From: Trichoplusia ni
Lineage: Eukaryota; Arthropoda; Insecta; Lepidoptera; Noctuidae
Direction of reading: 5' to 3'
Length of the DNA: 64,000 nt
NCBI RefSeq assembly: GCF_003590095.1
Contig: NC_039483.1
Location: 14,632,001 to 14,696,000 of the forward strand
This document shows positions 42,356-56,827 of this stretch, piece by piece. The notes under the pieces were generated by a model that saw only the letters and a program-made list of their open reading frames with translations, was not told the origin of the DNA and ran no database searches. Numbering within the stretch: position 1 is the stretch's first letter; the number at the start of each line of letters is the position of its first letter. A program made the position numbers and the translations under genes.

Positions 42356-44320
42356 TTTTGCGATGTCCTCACGTGCGTATAATTTTCATGTTATTGTGGT
42401 TCATGATCATTATCAGCCTCGAATAACCCACTACTATGAATAGGCCTTCCTTTATACATGCCGCTCTCCTTTGTCTCTTGTCCATCGTATCCTATTCCTT
42501 CTATCTTTTTTAGTGCGGCAAAGACCGATTAATACGAAAGATTAATAAAATAATACGTTATAATAAGTGTACGGAAGGAAGCGCAATACAACGATCTATT
42601 TGGACGCGCTCCAACTGCTTTTCTCCTTAAGAGTATTAAAGCAGTAAAAATAAAACCAGATGCAATGAACCGACGATCTTAGTCGTCGATTGTTTTTATA
42701 AGATTAAAAATATCAAACAATTTTTAACTTTTTAATTTAGTCTTTGTGTCTAGCTATCATTGTTGGAAATTGGATGTTAAGACAAGTATGTGCACATGAA
42801 CATAACTAAATAACAACAGACTAAATCAACAAACAAAACTTGAAATTCACACGGACGGACGGACTGTTGGATAGATGGAAAGACGGAGAGACAGTCAGAC
42901 GACAGACACACGGTCCGAATCACAGACAGATCGACTGGGACACAGCAAAGCTATCTCAACAATTAACTAGGATTCAACATTTTTAGGTTTCAAGAGGTAA
43001 AATTGAAACCCTATTTTTTAAAAATTCTATGTATTTATTAGGTACAGGTTAAACGTGTTATATACATAAAAAATTCTCAACTACTAGCAATTTGTTTCCG
43101 TATACCGTCTATTAATATAATGGTCTAAGGAGACGCCTCCAATTAATTAAATTGCTGCGACACACTTTCATTTCCGGTGATGGATGAGGCGAAAGCGCAA
43201 AATGTTAAGATTAAACTAAGTGATGTATCTGCGTACTAAGCTGTTTGGATCTAAACTGTTGAGAAGTTGAGATAATTAATATTAAATCGGTGAAGTTTTT
43301 CCCTTCTACTTATGTTTAATAAGGTTAAAACTATAAATTACTGTAACAAAAATCATACATAGATATAATTTGTTACATGATATGACTACATTTAATTATT
43401 GTAAAAAAACTCAAAACAATATTGTAGTATTTTACTGCTGCCAACACTCAAACTGCCAAGCTTATTCTCCGAAGGAACAGTACCTTTACAAATATACTCA
43501 GTGCCAGAAACTTTTTCAAAATAAACTACAAAGATAAAATACAAAACGAAGCAAAAAAAATCATCAATGAAAAAATCGATAGGAAAACTATAAAAAATCG
43601 ATTTAAGAATTGAATATATTGAAATATGAAGCAGTTACCAAACTTCGCACATAACATAACTTGCTATGCGAAAACGGAATTAATTTTCTGTCGTCGACAC
43701 TTGGAATCTTTAACTTAGAAGTCATAATCTAATTGAGCAGTCAACAGGTTCTAAATGTTTACCACACTCCACAATTAACATTACGTGGTCAACGACACAG
43801 GTATAGAATTAACCACAATTTCGAAGTACGCAGTAGCAGTATTGGAAATAGATCGAGTGAAATCAAACGAAAGAGGTTATAGTTAATTAACTATTCCGTC
43901 AAGGTTGTGGTGTACCAAGTCTTTGTCCTACATTCCGCTCAACTGACTGACGTCTTCAGTTAACCAAGTGGCATGTATAGTACAGTCAACAAAAAAGTTA
44001 ATAACCAAATTAAATTTAAAAAAGTATAAGAAACTCTCCGTTTTTGTTCAGTGTATGTTTTGTTTTTATTAGCTCAGCACCATATTGATCAATGATTTAG
44101 TTGTGTAAGTTATTTTGAAAATGTGATTGTTCTAACCGACTTTTGTTGCAAGCAGTACAATTGCAGTTACCAAGTACATACACCTAGTACTAGAGAATCA
44201 GTGTGGCCATTCGTAATATTCAAGTTAATTGGCCGTGTCATATCGTTACCAGATGCTTCTGGTAGTTAATTAGTGGTTTAACTGAATTCCAGTAGATATT
44301 CAATGCCTTATATAACTTAA
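42356..44320. other. Non-coding DNA, GACGGA/GACAGA-rich patch at 42,850-42,960
   Basis: A purine-rich low-complexity stretch (CGGACGGACGGAC, GACAGACAC) occurs near 42,850-42,960. No gene recognised. Confidence 0.45.
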
Positions 44321-44376
44321 CTAGCTGTTGCGCGTGACTACGTCTGCGTGGTTAGGTAGATATAAGGCAGGATTTT
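44321..44376 (-). mobile_element. Helitron-like 3'-end fragment
   Basis: CTAGCTGTTGCGCGTGACTA followed by CGTCTGCGTGGTTAGGTAGA is a degraded 3' end of the family, minus strand. Confidence 0.5.
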
Positions 44377-45339
44377 ATTCAATGGCTTTAATGAAATAAT
44401 TTATTCTACAAACGATGGACTTCGTTACTTTGACATGCCAAACATTATTCTGGTATACCTACCATAATAATGTTAAAGGTTTACAATCTTGAGACTAATG
44501 CATACAGCGTTCTATATTCCACTTCACGTAATTTCTGCCCCAAGCCTCTTTTTCATGATATATTTCGTTTGTACCAAAAAATGTAATCTCTAACAGGCAG
44601 TAAGCAATTGCCCAATGCTCGTTTCAATTTCCTTTTATCTTCGTGTTTATTTACCTCCCCACGAACTAAACCTTTTTTCATTGACCCCGAAAATAATTCA
44701 TGAAGTCTGGGAAGATCAAGATGAACCCAATTCACTTGTACACGAAAACGTATCTCCGTAAAACAAGCTACAATTTAATTAACTTTATTCGAATGGAGAT
44801 TTAACCGCTGCCCGCAGTTAAACAGCACCAATTTAATGAATTTTATTCAACTTTGTTAATTTATTACAAACAGTGGAACTTTATTTATTAGTATAATCAA
44901 CTTTTGACTCAATTTCCAACTGCAATTAACCATTTCAATGCAATGTTTACTTTAAACGAAGGATTTTAAAATTGTTTTGCTGCTAACAGTTATTTGCTTG
45001 GGTAAAACATCTGCCTCTGCCTCTTAATAGTTTGTATTTTCCCACGTTTTTATACAGACACTTTCTTTTTCTTTTCAATATGTAGAGCCATTTTGTTGAA
45101 AGAATTTACTTGAAATATAACGCAGAACCACAGTACAGTTCCAAAATTTGTTTCCTATGGTCTGCTTAATAATTAATAGAGATAAAAGCTAGCCATTGTT
45201 CCGGGTACCGGTTTAAACTACAAATTCTGTGCTAACAAGCTAAATTTAGATGCGGGAAATACAACCACGGGATCAGTTTTATTAAGCTCTTGAGATGCAT
45301 TTGAACATTTTGTAGCTTATTTTGTCTTTCTAATCAGCT

Positions 45340-45540
45340 AGCAGGTCTCCGCGGCTCCCGCGCGGGATATCGCTGTAAACTAAAAAAAACTGTTTTTTTT
45401 TCGTTGATAAAACAAATCTTAGGTTACTTCTTATCCCTCCAAAAACGTGGGTGTAAAGTTTCATTTTGATTGGTGAATCTTTTTTTCGTGTGAAAGCGTT
45501 ACAAACAAACTCACACTCACATTTATTTTAGTGGTCTATG
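45340..45540 (+). repeat. Retroelement 3'-end relic
   Basis: GGGTGTAAAGTTTCATTTTG, GGTGAATCTTTTTTTCGTGT and GTTACAAACAAACTCACACT follow the order of insect RTE/SINE 3' ends. The GC-rich start (GGCTCCCGCGCGGG) is also typical. Confidence 0.45.
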
Positions 45541-45944
45541 GATACAAAATTAACCCCCATAGAGTTTACTGAAACTATGCTCTACTTAACAAAAATCATT
45601 GCAATATCTTTAAATATCATCTGATATTTTGTTTAAAGAATACCTACTTGATACGTGGCCTACAAACGACATCGAAGCAAAAAATATAATTTTTGATTTT
45701 GGCCGTTTATGAATCCCTCGAATCATTATACCTTAGACGAACCTGCCTTATCTTATTTAAGTTATAAGCTTAATATCTAACACCTAAACAAAGTGAAAGT
45801 GCTTGTATATAAACTTCACCTTCATAAGTACAAAAGTCCATAACTGGAGAGTTGGTCTCGTCTCGCATAATCCCTAGGCTTAAGGCCCATTCAGACTGCG
45901 AAATAGCAACCAATTCACTGTCTATCTAACTATCACTGTTCATG

Positions 45945-46012
45945 AAATACAGTCTTGTGACGGGCTGACAGACAGACGGACGGACCTTTAGTTACAGAAC
46001 CCTAAAAATGAT
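45945..46012 (-). repeat. CCGTCTGTC-type interspersed repeat fragment
   Basis: On the minus strand it reads AGGGTTCTGTAACTAAAGGT then CCGTCCGTCTGTCTGTCAG, as in the family at 33,454, 40,305 and 50,385. Confidence 0.4.
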
Positions 46013-46344
46013 ATAGCATCTTTATCAAAACTATCGCAAGTCGCACGATATTTCTCGCCTCGTCTAAATGAGCCTTTAGTCTCTAGTATGACGAAACTTG
46101 TCGACTTAGGCTCGCCGTAAATGGCCGAAACAAACTTCAGCATCTCCAAGCATTATTGTGGCACATATTGGAACTATGAAAAAGCTATTCGGTGGAGTTT
46201 TGATGGACGTGTACGTAGGTGGGATTTGTATCGGCTGAGTTTTCACCAGAGATGCGTAACGGAGAGAAGATGAGTTAGGGAGTATTGAGTTTTGTATGAA
46301 GGATTGCCATACACCGACACAAAAACGCGGATGACGTAGCCCGG

Positions 46345-46440
46345 CGGTTCAGGTTTAGTCAGTAAAAGTCTGACACTACCCATTTCCTCCCCCGAGGGAG
46401 TGGGTGTCCATGAGGATTCCCCGCCTTAACAAAAAAAATC
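46345..46440 (+). repeat. Second copy of the TTTAGTCAGTAA repeat
   Basis: GGTTTAGTCAGTAAAAGTCT, CCCCCGAGGGAGTGGGTGTC and CATGAGGATTCCCCG match 4,536-4,632. Confidence 0.5.
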
Positions 46441-46559
46441 TATTCAGGTTGCTTCGAGCTTCATACCACCCCCACATAAAAAAACTGTCCTATTTTGCCG
46501 CGTTTCCTTAATATATGCACATATGTACCTACTATTGTGTGTGTAAAAAAAGTGGCAGC

Positions 46560-46730
46560 GTTATATGCTGTGGTGTGGTATGATGCGACGTTTCTCCTTC
46601 ACAGTCAGATCGCTTAGGAAAAGCTGAAGGATGGGCGATCCGAGGTGCTATCTATGTAAATGTTACTTAGGCCATCAAACAGTGCTATTTTGTAGCCTAA
46701 CTCGAATAAATGGATTTTGATTTGAATTCG
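46560..46730 (+). mobile_element. LINE 3'-end fragment
   Basis: It ends AATAAATGGATTTTGATTTG, a polyadenylation-like signal followed by the TTTTGATTTG simple tail seen in lepidopteran LINEs. The upstream sequence is non-coding UTR-like. No ORF remains. Confidence 0.5.
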
Positions 46731-48079
46731 AACTTGTATTCCTCTTTGCTGCAAATAATTCCTAGTAATATTCAGTAGAGTAAACTGCAGTCGGTTTGGA
46801 TTTTATTCTTGTATAAATAACACATATTTTTTTGAATAGAAACCCCAAAACTAAATATTATTAAAATAGGACAGAATAATTGAAACGTAAAAAAATATAC
46901 ACATCCCAGCAATAGAGTTGTATTTTTAAGTAATCTTTTTTTTTATCATTCATCTATTTTTACGATTTATTTATTTTTAAATCATCATAATCATGTAAAT
47001 CAACGACGGCTCTGCTTTTAACAAGTATATCATGGAACACCAAAGGAAACTTCTCAATTATTTAACCACAAAATGTTAAGAAGTGACAAAGAGGCGATAC
47101 GACTTTTAAATTAGTTCGACTCGAAACAATACTGCCATAATATTAATAGGTTTTGCTCAATTTTAGACTTTCTGACCCAATTACTCAACGAGCCGACTTA
47201 ATTATTGAATAATTAATTAGATTATGTCATTTGCTTACTGATATTGCGGAAATGGGAACACTTATTTCATAAATTGATGTTATTAAAACAATCGCTCAAT
47301 GTTCGATTATTGTGATATGATTTATAGGGTAGTACACCCAGAGGGTAATGACGAAACCTTATTACCCAAGTTTTTGTTGTTAGTCAGTGTGTCTGTAGCC
47401 GGACTGTTTCGAAGAAAACGTAACAGCTAGCCAGTAAAAAATAGATTATGTATTTATTTCTGCTGCCGTTGTAACAACGAATATTGAAAAATAAACATTG
47501 CGGTTAAGCAACGATCATTTATTCAATGAGTAGCTGGTTTAGCATACATTTTTAGTAATCTCTATGGAACCCGCACTCGAGCAATTTCGTTTTATTCCTA
47601 ATTGCATTACAAAATGCTGCACATAGCATTTAATTTGTCATCTGGCACTAAAACTAACAGGAACCTGAGGGCCGCCGGCCGGTAGAAAACTAAAAGATGT
47701 TTACGATTCAATTCATTCATGAATACGCTCTTCGTCTAACCTTAAACAAATTGAATTGAATCAGATTCAATAGTAACATAATCGATATCGATACTCCATG
47801 ACCATTCGATACTGCCGTAGATCGGCTTTATGATAGAGCGAACATGGCATCGGGCCATCAAACTTTCTGTATAGTGCGATTCCAGTCGTGAGCCAGTCGA
47901 GCTCCTTATAAAGAATATTGTGGTTAGAATTCGATGCATGGTCTAAGGAGTAGAGTACAGCGGATGTATAGGAAACATGTTGGTCTTTGGAAGTTCGTTG
48001 GTAGGCGTTATAAAATTCAAACTATGTAGAGGAAAATATGGTTATACATCGACTATACACAACGTCAGACATCAAAATG
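46731..48079. other. Non-coding DNA, nothing recognised
   Basis: AT-rich, no supported feature. Confidence 0.45.
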
Positions 48080-48255
48080 TAGGGTTACAAACCGTTCAAG
48101 TGCAAGTTGGACCCGGGACACTGAGGGTTCCTCACAAATAAGCAAAAGAAAAACGAATTTTCAAAAAAAACCCGTCAAACATATGACTTTATGAACCTCG
48201 TTTTTTTCCTAGAAACCACATACATGGCAAAACAACGTTTGACGGGTCAGCTAGT
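48080..48255 (+). repeat. Interspersed repeat ending GACGGGTCAGCTAG
   Basis: Includes AAGTTGGACCCGGGACACTG and a 3' part with CCCGTCAAAC and GTTTGACGGG as inverted copies about 70 bases apart, then CAGCTAG. The end resembles Helitron-like termini. Confidence 0.5.
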
Positions 48256-48825
48256 ATTAAGTTATTTAACGAGGGTATTTCACAGTGCAAACACAGTTGC
48301 TTTTTAATTTTCCAAAAACACTTGATGAAATAGTAGTCCTGTCAAATACAGGATAAGAAAAAAAACGTTTGACAAAACACAAAGACCCAATTTAGCCAAC
48401 CAGTACAAAACAACGTCTCGACGCCGACACGGAGAAAAAAATAAAACCGTTTATATTGTACAAACTACTTCAAAGCAACGCTGACGTCAAATTCAGAACA
48501 ATCAATTTGTTCTAGACGCTTCTCGAACATGTAATAACACATTAATTACCGAACTGAAAGCGGAACAGCTAATTTAGCTATTATTAGTTCGCTTGACAAA
48601 CAACCTCATGTTTACGCTTAATTGTTATTAGCAAACAAGGGGACATGACAACCCTTGCCGCTATGTTAAAGCAGGTTTAGATTATAAAGGGGTGTATCTG
48701 AAATTACGCTTACGCTTATACAGGTTCCTTCGTAACAACAGTGCTTTGAAACATTATTTTTATCATGAAACCTGTGAAACCCAGAAATAAAATTTGGGCC
48801 TTATATACTAACTTAACTATTTTTC

Positions 48826-49000
48826 AAAATCAAAATCAAAAGTTTTTATTTCAAGTAGGCCGTTTTCCAGGCACTTTCGAAACGTTAAGATGATGCTCTA
48901 GTTGCGCGGTTCCAAAGTGTCACTCTTATGGAGAAGAACCGGCAAGAAACTCCATAAGTTACTCTTTTTAAAAGTAAATGTATACAGTCTATTTTTGACT
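48826..49000 (-). mobile_element. LINE 3' UTR fragment with simple-repeat tail
   Basis: Plus strand starts CAAAATCAAAATCAAAAG, i.e. a TTTTGATTTTG tail on the minus strand. Upstream on the minus strand are GAAACTCC, CCGGTTCTTCTCCATAAG and GAACCGCGCAACTAGAGCAT, typical of a common lepidopteran LINE 3' UTR. No coding part. Confidence 0.6.
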
Positions 49001-50384
49001 TTAACACTAGACTTTGAGAAAACCTTCGTTTCCAAACAAAATAATGTACATCATAACATGTAATAATTATGTCATTAATGCACATAACACAACTCATAAT
49101 TAGTAATACATTCAGATTGCTGCAAAACGGCTCGCCTGGTCCTATTATCCGCTAATGTAACATACAAAGGACCGGTCCTTCATCCCACTTACTATTAGAC
49201 GAGGCCTAAATACAAACATAATAATGTACCCCGCTGTACAAATAGACCGGTTTGCTTTACCAACCAATTACCGTGTCCTGAACCATTACATATATTCATT
49301 ACTGTGCCTACTGAAATTAATAACGAACACGTGTGAGCTACTGAGTACCTTTGCCAGACTCGGTTATGGCACTGTACGAATATGTGGAGTAGGTTCATTG
49401 GCTCTTTGATTTATACAGCTTTTGATGCAAGAATAGAGAATGGAATTGGGATGATTAATGATCAATTCCTCATTAGAGAGCAGAGGCTGGCAGAGTCTTG
49501 ATGAATCAAAATATTAGAAGTTATTTTTAATTTTATCTACGAGACTTAAAAGTTCAGATTGATTTATAGGATAAAAAACAAAGCGGTTGGAAGCTGCACA
49601 AGCCAGCGCTGCGCTCAGTTACTTGCTCAAACGACAGTTGCACAACGTGGCTATTTCAGCATGACCCTAGGACATGTAGAGAGAGCACGCTTTGGGAAAG
49701 ACCTTATCCATGTCCATCGAGAGTGGACAACGTTTCGTTGCTGAGATAGTACGTCTTCAACTTAGATGTAATTTTATGACCTATTTCTACCCACTCTTAA
49801 GTTTTTATGATACCCAGCCACTTCCCTTTTTCTTTAGCCTATTTGTATAGAGCCCTTAGTGTAGCGAGACCGAGACAAACATGACCGGTTATTTATCTGT
49901 TATTGTCGCTTCTGTACAGCTAACCTTCTGAGTCACAATGCTTTTGGTCATAATTAACTTACTGCAATAATAGGTGACTACTGTAATTTATTCGTAAATC
50001 ATTCGCCGATTTTCGTTTGTCTCTCGGTACTGAAAATGAAAGGTTAATTTATTATATAGAAATCCCGGTCCAAAATTAAAATAATTAAAAGTAGAGCCCT
50101 TTCTTTAAAGTCTTGTAAGTACACGAGTCAACGTCTGAATCTGAAAAATAATCTCATTCTGGTTTTTCAACGACTGTCAAAAAAGAACGTGTATCTATGC
50201 ATAAACTGATCTTGAGAGAGTAAATATTAGTACATCCTAGAAAAAAAAACTATAATTTCAATTTACGTTTTACAATTCAATGCTAAAAGCTCTTATGATC
50301 ACATTTAGATATTATGCTGTAGTATACATGCCCAATTGCCCGGAAGCTTTTTATTTTTGTCTTTTTTTTACTGTTGTTGTTTTA
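49001..50384. other. Non-coding DNA, nothing recognised
   Basis: Short open frames only, no signature. Confidence 0.45.
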
Positions 50385-50475
50385 AGGTTTCTTTACCCAA
50401 AAGGCAAAAATGGAATCCTCTTACCAAGAGACCGTCTGTCCGTCTGCCACCAGGCTATACTTCAAGACACCTGAT
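50385..50475 (+). repeat. CCGTCTGTC-type interspersed repeat fragment
   Basis: TTTCTTTACCCAAAAGGCAA, then AGAGACCGTCTGTCCGTCTG and CCACCAGGCTATACTTCAAG, as in the 33,454 and 40,305 copies. Confidence 0.45.
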
Positions 50476-51737
50476 AACTATAAGGAATATGAAATTCTTA
50501 AAAAAGACGTAATTGTTACTTTGCTTCTATAACAACAAAACAATAAATGAAAAGTTTAGTTTAAGGAACGATTGGTACGATAAAAAATGGATACTGTTTT
50601 AATTTTCTTTTGCCTATTTATACCCGCTACCTCCTACACCTTATGAACATAAGAAGCTACCGAACCATTAACTCCAAGAGATAACAGTAGCTCCGAATGT
50701 CACCCACAATTTATCTACCATTGAACTCTAACATTAGTATTATTGCTCAACTTTCCGTTGTAAGATTCGCTCACATTTGTAACAACGTCATACATTGCAC
50801 TTTATATTCGTTGCGGTATAATCTATGTTAGTTGAGAACTTGTAATTGAAATACTGACGTGAATTGTGAACTTCTGTGAGAGGGAATTTTCATTTCATTA
50901 TGCTTAGTTAACGTGATGAGTATCATAATTAAAACAAAAGATGAACAAAACATGCTGCAGCTTTTATCTACATTCTAGTTCCACAGTTTAAAAATCTACA
51001 ATAGTACTGTACTATTCAGCCAAGGACCAAAAAGAAAATCGTTGCTTCACCATCAGGGAGGTATATTTTTAAGAGTAATCTCCATGTAATTTTGATTTTA
51101 GTATCAATGTATAAAATAATACGGTTACGAGATAATTAAAAGAGTTTCTGGGATAAAAAATGTTTTTCTCTTCAAACAATTAATGTAAAATAAAATTGAA
51201 AGTTACTTACGACCATCAATTCATTTAGGAACGCAAAACGAACCTGCGTAGGTAATTTGAAGGCAAAATTGTAATATATTATTAGAAGCAGGTTATTAAT
51301 AAATAATTTAACCGCAGCAGGAACTAATCACGGCTAATCGCCTTCACAAGTGTCTTATTAACTGAAGACGACAGTTCTCCCTTGAAGGGCCTATTTATCC
51401 ACTGCCAGGGTTTGACCTTTACGAGTGTAGGGTCGAGGGATTAAAGGTACCCCTCAAGCAGCCCTACTCAAAATGATGTGTAGTACGGAGCCCTCGAGTA
51501 TATATAATAAGGTAAGCTTGATATTGAAATTTGTAAGACAACTTGATGGGAAAAGTAAAGAAAGGATGTAGAAAGACAATATGGAAGCTTCACAAAGGAT
51601 TGAAATATATTCTTGTTACATTTGAAATGCCAAATTTACCTATGACTAAACAACGATCGAAAGAAAAGGAACAGGACAGTTGTTAATACACAAACAATAA
51701 AGAAGATGGAAATTTCTCAAATGTCAAAAAATGACGA
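50476..51737. other. Non-coding DNA, nothing recognised
   Basis: A moderately GC-rich patch at about 51,380-51,490 is unassigned. Confidence 0.4.
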
Positions 51738-51912
51738 CTCTCTGAGGTCCCGGGTTCGAACTCCGGTCAGGTCAGTGTAAAAATTTACATTTCTACATTG
51801 TCTCGGGTCTGGGTGTTTGTCGTACCTTCGTTGTATCTGAATTCCTTAAAACAAATGCTTTAGCAACTTACTTTGGGTTCAGAATAAAGTAAGTGATGTT
51901 GTCCGCATTAAA
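51738..51912 (+). mobile_element. tRNA-derived SINE, 5'-truncated
   Basis: Starts in CTCTGAGGTCCCGGGTTCGA (B box retained, A box lost) and continues with TCGGGTCTGGGTGTTTGTCG, TACCTTCGTTGTATCTGAAT and GCAACTTACTTTGGGTTCAG, matching the 36,650-36,864 copy in opposite orientation. Confidence 0.75.
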
Positions 51913-53194
51913 AAAAAATGTTTCATCATGTCAATGGTTACCAGCAACCACTTGCATTCATCTAAAATGCACCTAAAATGAAAAAGGTCTAATGAAATAA
52001 AAACACGTACATTATAAGGATAAATAAGCGGTACAGGTACTCAGGTTATTAACTTATTTCAATCTAAAACATAAACATAGCACAATGTTATATATTACAT
52101 TTCAACGCATTCACAAATTAATAATCACGCTTTAAAATCGACAAATAATTTCTGCTGTAAAATTCATTTCAATTTTGACATGGGGAATTATCATTGAAAT
52201 AATGTGATTGAATTTAATTGTTTCAGAGTTCGCAGTTTATTAATGGATTTATATAATATGCTAATTAGGCAACACATGAGTGTTGAACTGTATATTTTTA
52301 AGGTTAAAATAAATGTATTAGAACATTGCCTACAGAAAAGTATAAAGTATGTTTTTAACCTAAGCGTCCTCAATCTTTAGACATTTAAAAAACAAGATAT
52401 TTTTTACCAAATTCCCAAAAAAAAAGTGGCGTTTGGGTCTAATAATTCTCACCCGGTCAAAAGTTTTTGTGACATGCAAGATCATCCGTAGTTGAAAGTA
52501 ATTGATTTGTTTTACGTATTTATTATTTAGAAATATACAAGTATGTCCATCAGTTGTCAAGTACTCACGCTACACTAATAAAGCTCTACTTCGTTTGATA
52601 CAAGCTGGCGTTCTTAGAAAGTTGTAGAGTATTATTATTTAATCACAAAAATACACTTCGATTTTCACCCAACAGTAGGTAATACACCCTACTAAATAAA
52701 AATAAAAAGACACATTCCACCTACAAATACTTTAAGATTCAACAAATCCATTAGTCAGTACTTTGTATGCTTAAACTATATATGCGCATAATATAGAGTT
52801 ACGACTCTACAACATTAGACGTTTAACAGCTCCTAAAGTGTGAAGATGTCTGGGGATTTAAGTATCGCCGAATGAAGCTCTTGTGCCATCTCCAAACTAC
52901 TTATCGACGAACTGATCTGAATCGTTAAGCTAGATTTATATCCAACGAGATGTGTGGTGGTATAAGAGTATTTTATTGTCTTGATAACTTGATTTTGTTG
53001 AGTCATAGAATGTGCAGCTGTACTGTGGAGAACCTTTTAAAACTTTCGACGATAACAATCTATCTCGCAGGCGCCAAGGCGTTTTTTAACAGTAAATGAC
53101 AATAGAATTTAAACTCAAAATTGCCTTGGCATTCGTTAAAGTAATTACACGTCATATGTTTTTTTTAAAGCCTCCTGCAGTAATTCGTTATTCC

Positions 53195-53290
53195 TTGTGT
53201 CGCAATCAGAATCAGAAAAGATATTTGAAGATCACAAAAATGTTCGTCTTGTGCAGAGATTGGACCCGGGACATGACGTGCAAAACCTAC
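53195..53290 (-). mobile_element. Degenerate tRNA-type SINE, second copy
   Basis: AGATCACAAAAATGTTCGTC and a GATTGGACCCGGGAC block (B-box-like on the minus strand) match the 38,380-38,540 relic. Confidence 0.4.
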
Positions 53291-56200
53291 GAAGATACTT
53301 AGAATAAAGAAATAGAATATTAGGCCAAAAAAACTACCTAGCTTCCAAAAGTAAGTACCAATATTCCAGCGCTTTGCCTAAAATCTGACTGTAGGTCTGA
53401 AACCGAGATCGTGTACTGAAATTGAAATTAAACAGTATCTAGTAACCACTTTAGGTATTCGTAGTACATATTTCAACACAACAAGTTGTTTATGAAGCCA
53501 CAACTTCGTGGTGAGGGCGGCAAGGAGGTTCGGTTCTTAGACATGCAAACGTACATTGTATGTGGCTTTGTAAATAATTCAAAATCTTCATAAGACTTTC
53601 AAATTAAGTATAATCAAAGTAAAAAGTTTTAATGTTTTTCTTTTTCACTAAAAGCCCTATATTAAATGAAAAATGTAGAGTTTGCATAAAGTACATAAAG
53701 ATGCATGAAAATTACCTTTTTTGAAATCTGAAAGGCAGTTCTAACTATGTACTGTAATTAATCAGATCTTTTACCGCCTACTTTATTTTTAAGGCGCATT
53801 TCTTCGGAAAATCTAAAAAAATATTGGGGTGTTTTCAGTAGAGGGACGGAATTGACTAGCAAAAAAAGTCGCTGTACAATTTATAAATATACCTACGGCT
53901 AAAATTAGGTCAACCTTTTCCCTAATAAAGTTCAATTTTAATTAATTGGAAACCGAAATATTTGGCGAGACATATTTTTTCAAATTGGCAAGCTTGAAGT
54001 AAACACGAAAAATTTTATAATTTATTGTTCGGAAAACTTTTTCTAATACACTTAAAGTTCAAAGTTAAATGAAATATTTATCGCTTTCGAGTTTAAAACA
54101 GCGCTCGTAAATGTTTACAACTTAAAGAGAGCATGATTTACAAAAATGACTCTTACTGCATTGAAATAAATGTTGAGAAGAAAAAAAGGTATAGGTAGAC
54201 AAAGGTAGAGACAATAGATTTGTTTACTCATTGCTATATTTTCATAAGCCAAAGTCATCATAATATATATTTTCTTTAAAGGGCCGAGTAATATGAGTGC
54301 CATTTTTCTACTTCTCTACATAAAAGATAAGGTGCAGTGTAAAACATTAATACAGATATGCGCTCAACTCGACCACTATTTCAATTTTTATAAAAATATA
54401 TTTTCCGTGTAACCACTTCTCATTCCTTTAGAATTTCAGATTCTGTAAGGATTGCGCAGCATAATCCGGGCTTTAATTTATGAGCATAGCAGGTCAAACA
54501 TTTCTGTTTTACGAATGCATATTTTTGCACGTTTTTTTGTTATACCTATAGGTTGATTTTTTATATCGAATAGGTGAACTGATGAAATTGAAGCTGAATA
54601 TTTTGAGTAATTTCATAAAAGCTTTCAATTTTATTACGTTTCATTGACAAAAAAAATATGTTTGAAAACATGCACTAATGCTGAAAGAGCTTTCCAGTAG
54701 CAGTATTTTAAAAAATAAATTTCTAGCGAAAATTAAGTTAAAAATCCAGAAACTGATTTTGTGCAACTTTCATCTCAAATAAACCTTGACGAATTAATAA
54801 TGTAGGTAGATTTAGTCAGTAAGTTGGAAAACGTTGGCATTTAGCCAAACCGACACTTTTTACTGAACTGTAAATCAAAAGAAAATGAAATGTTGAATAA
54901 ATGGATATTACACTTCTGACGCCTGTCTATACTTGTGCAAGATGAATAGTTAGCTCTACAAAATGATGAAAATATTTTACATGCTTTTTTATGTAAGTAG
55001 CAATTGGTTGCAATCAAAATAAATGGGGCAAAAAGTCACAAAATATGCGAATATTAAAAGCCTTAAATAATATTGCATAATATGTATATTAAATTTAAAA
55101 AAGTATTTTTCATAAATGCAATGGAAAACATTCAAGTACATATAACATTTTCTTAAACCTTATTTAAAGCAAAGGAAATAATTTCATGACCTAGATTCTA
55201 AAATCAAAACCACAATCATTAAAAGGAATATTAAAGCGCATAAAAGCATTTATGAAGGCTTTTACGGCAGACAGCTTCAATATATTAATGTCGGGAATCC
55301 AAAGGCGCCTATCACCACCTCTCAGAGCAGACCTGGTTCAGTAGAGGAAGAGAGATGCCATGACTATCAAGTAATACACTATCTCGCTTTTACACTTACT
55401 TATCTTACATAGAAGGTTGTATTAGGTCATGTTTCTAATACCCAGATAAGTTTACTACTAATGCCATACCATACAAACCTTTGATATTTGCCGCAATATT
55501 TTGCTATTCTATTTTCTATCGATGTATCGTAACCGCAAACGCTTTGCCAAGCGTGGTTATGGCAGCTTTACCGCATGACAATTTATTATAGCAAGGTTCA
55601 AAATCGATGACTCAAATCTCAAAACAGTACGAAATGTAGTGTTTGAAATGTGGTGCTATTTTGAACTGCATGCCAAAAGGTGATCATGTTGCTTGATGTA
55701 TGAACAATTGTATGAGACTAGAAAATTTGTTTATTCCAAAATATAACTATTATTATGTATTGGTTTAAAGACATGTTCAGGTAGTCTAAATAATAATGGA
55801 TACGGTTTTTTTCTTCTATCCGCCAAACATAATTTGATCAAATCACAGTGACTGGAAATAACGCGTGACGTCACTTCTGTGTATGAATTTTCATTGTTCA
55901 AATTAAGGCCAAAGTACGAGTCTAATATTTTTAGATATCCATCTGACTCTGACAGACTCAATATATGTATATTTACTTTTTAGACTCAATCGTGATCCCT
56001 ATTTATATTTATTCAGTTTTAGAGTTTATATAACCATAAACATTTTCAGCAAGAGCATTCAAAAGACAGTAAGTAAACCAAAAGAATATTTAACGGAATC
56101 ATGTTGAACATTTAGTAAAAGATTGAAAAAAGAACAAAAGAGTTATTAGGTTATAAATTCAACCTCAAGGTGACCTCCTCTTTCATAAAACATTTAAAGC

Positions 56201-56827
56201 CAAAGTGTTTCGAAGGGTTAATAAAACATTATTTTTATCTAATTAAAAATTAATAAGGGCTAAATTTAATCCCCTCCCAAGGAAGTGCTTGATCCTCTTA
56301 AGATTAAGACTGTGGAATATTAATTTCCTAAGATGGTATCTCGGAAAATGGAAAAATATGCGACATTAAAACTGCGGCGTGTCACGACCCAGCCGACCTT
56401 TTAAAGCTAAATTAAAAGAGTGCGTAATAAAATAGAAAGTATATTAAAAATTGTTTGTAAAAAAATAATTTAAAAAAACGATATTTCATATTCTTGGTGC
56501 TTTTTCTTGAGACGTTGGTGTTGTTTGAATAAAGTAACCTGAGATCAATAATAAACATCAATGTTTGTTGCAATTTTTATTGATCTATAAAAGTCACTTC
56601 TATCTTTTTTAAGTCTTCGAGAAGCACTTTTAAGTCTGAGGACCTAACTTCAAATATGAAATTATTATGATTGCAGTTGTAACATAATATAATAACAAAA
56701 CTTTAAAATAGAAATGAATGGCCCCCGAAATGAGTGTCGTTAATAATTGTTACCTTCTCAAAAATTTTAACCTTAATGTAAATACAAAAGTTTTGTTACA
56801 AAAGTTTTTTAAAACTCGCGAAGCCCA
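53291..56827. other. AT-rich non-coding DNA
   Basis: No gene or classifiable repeat was recognised over this stretch. Confidence 0.45.
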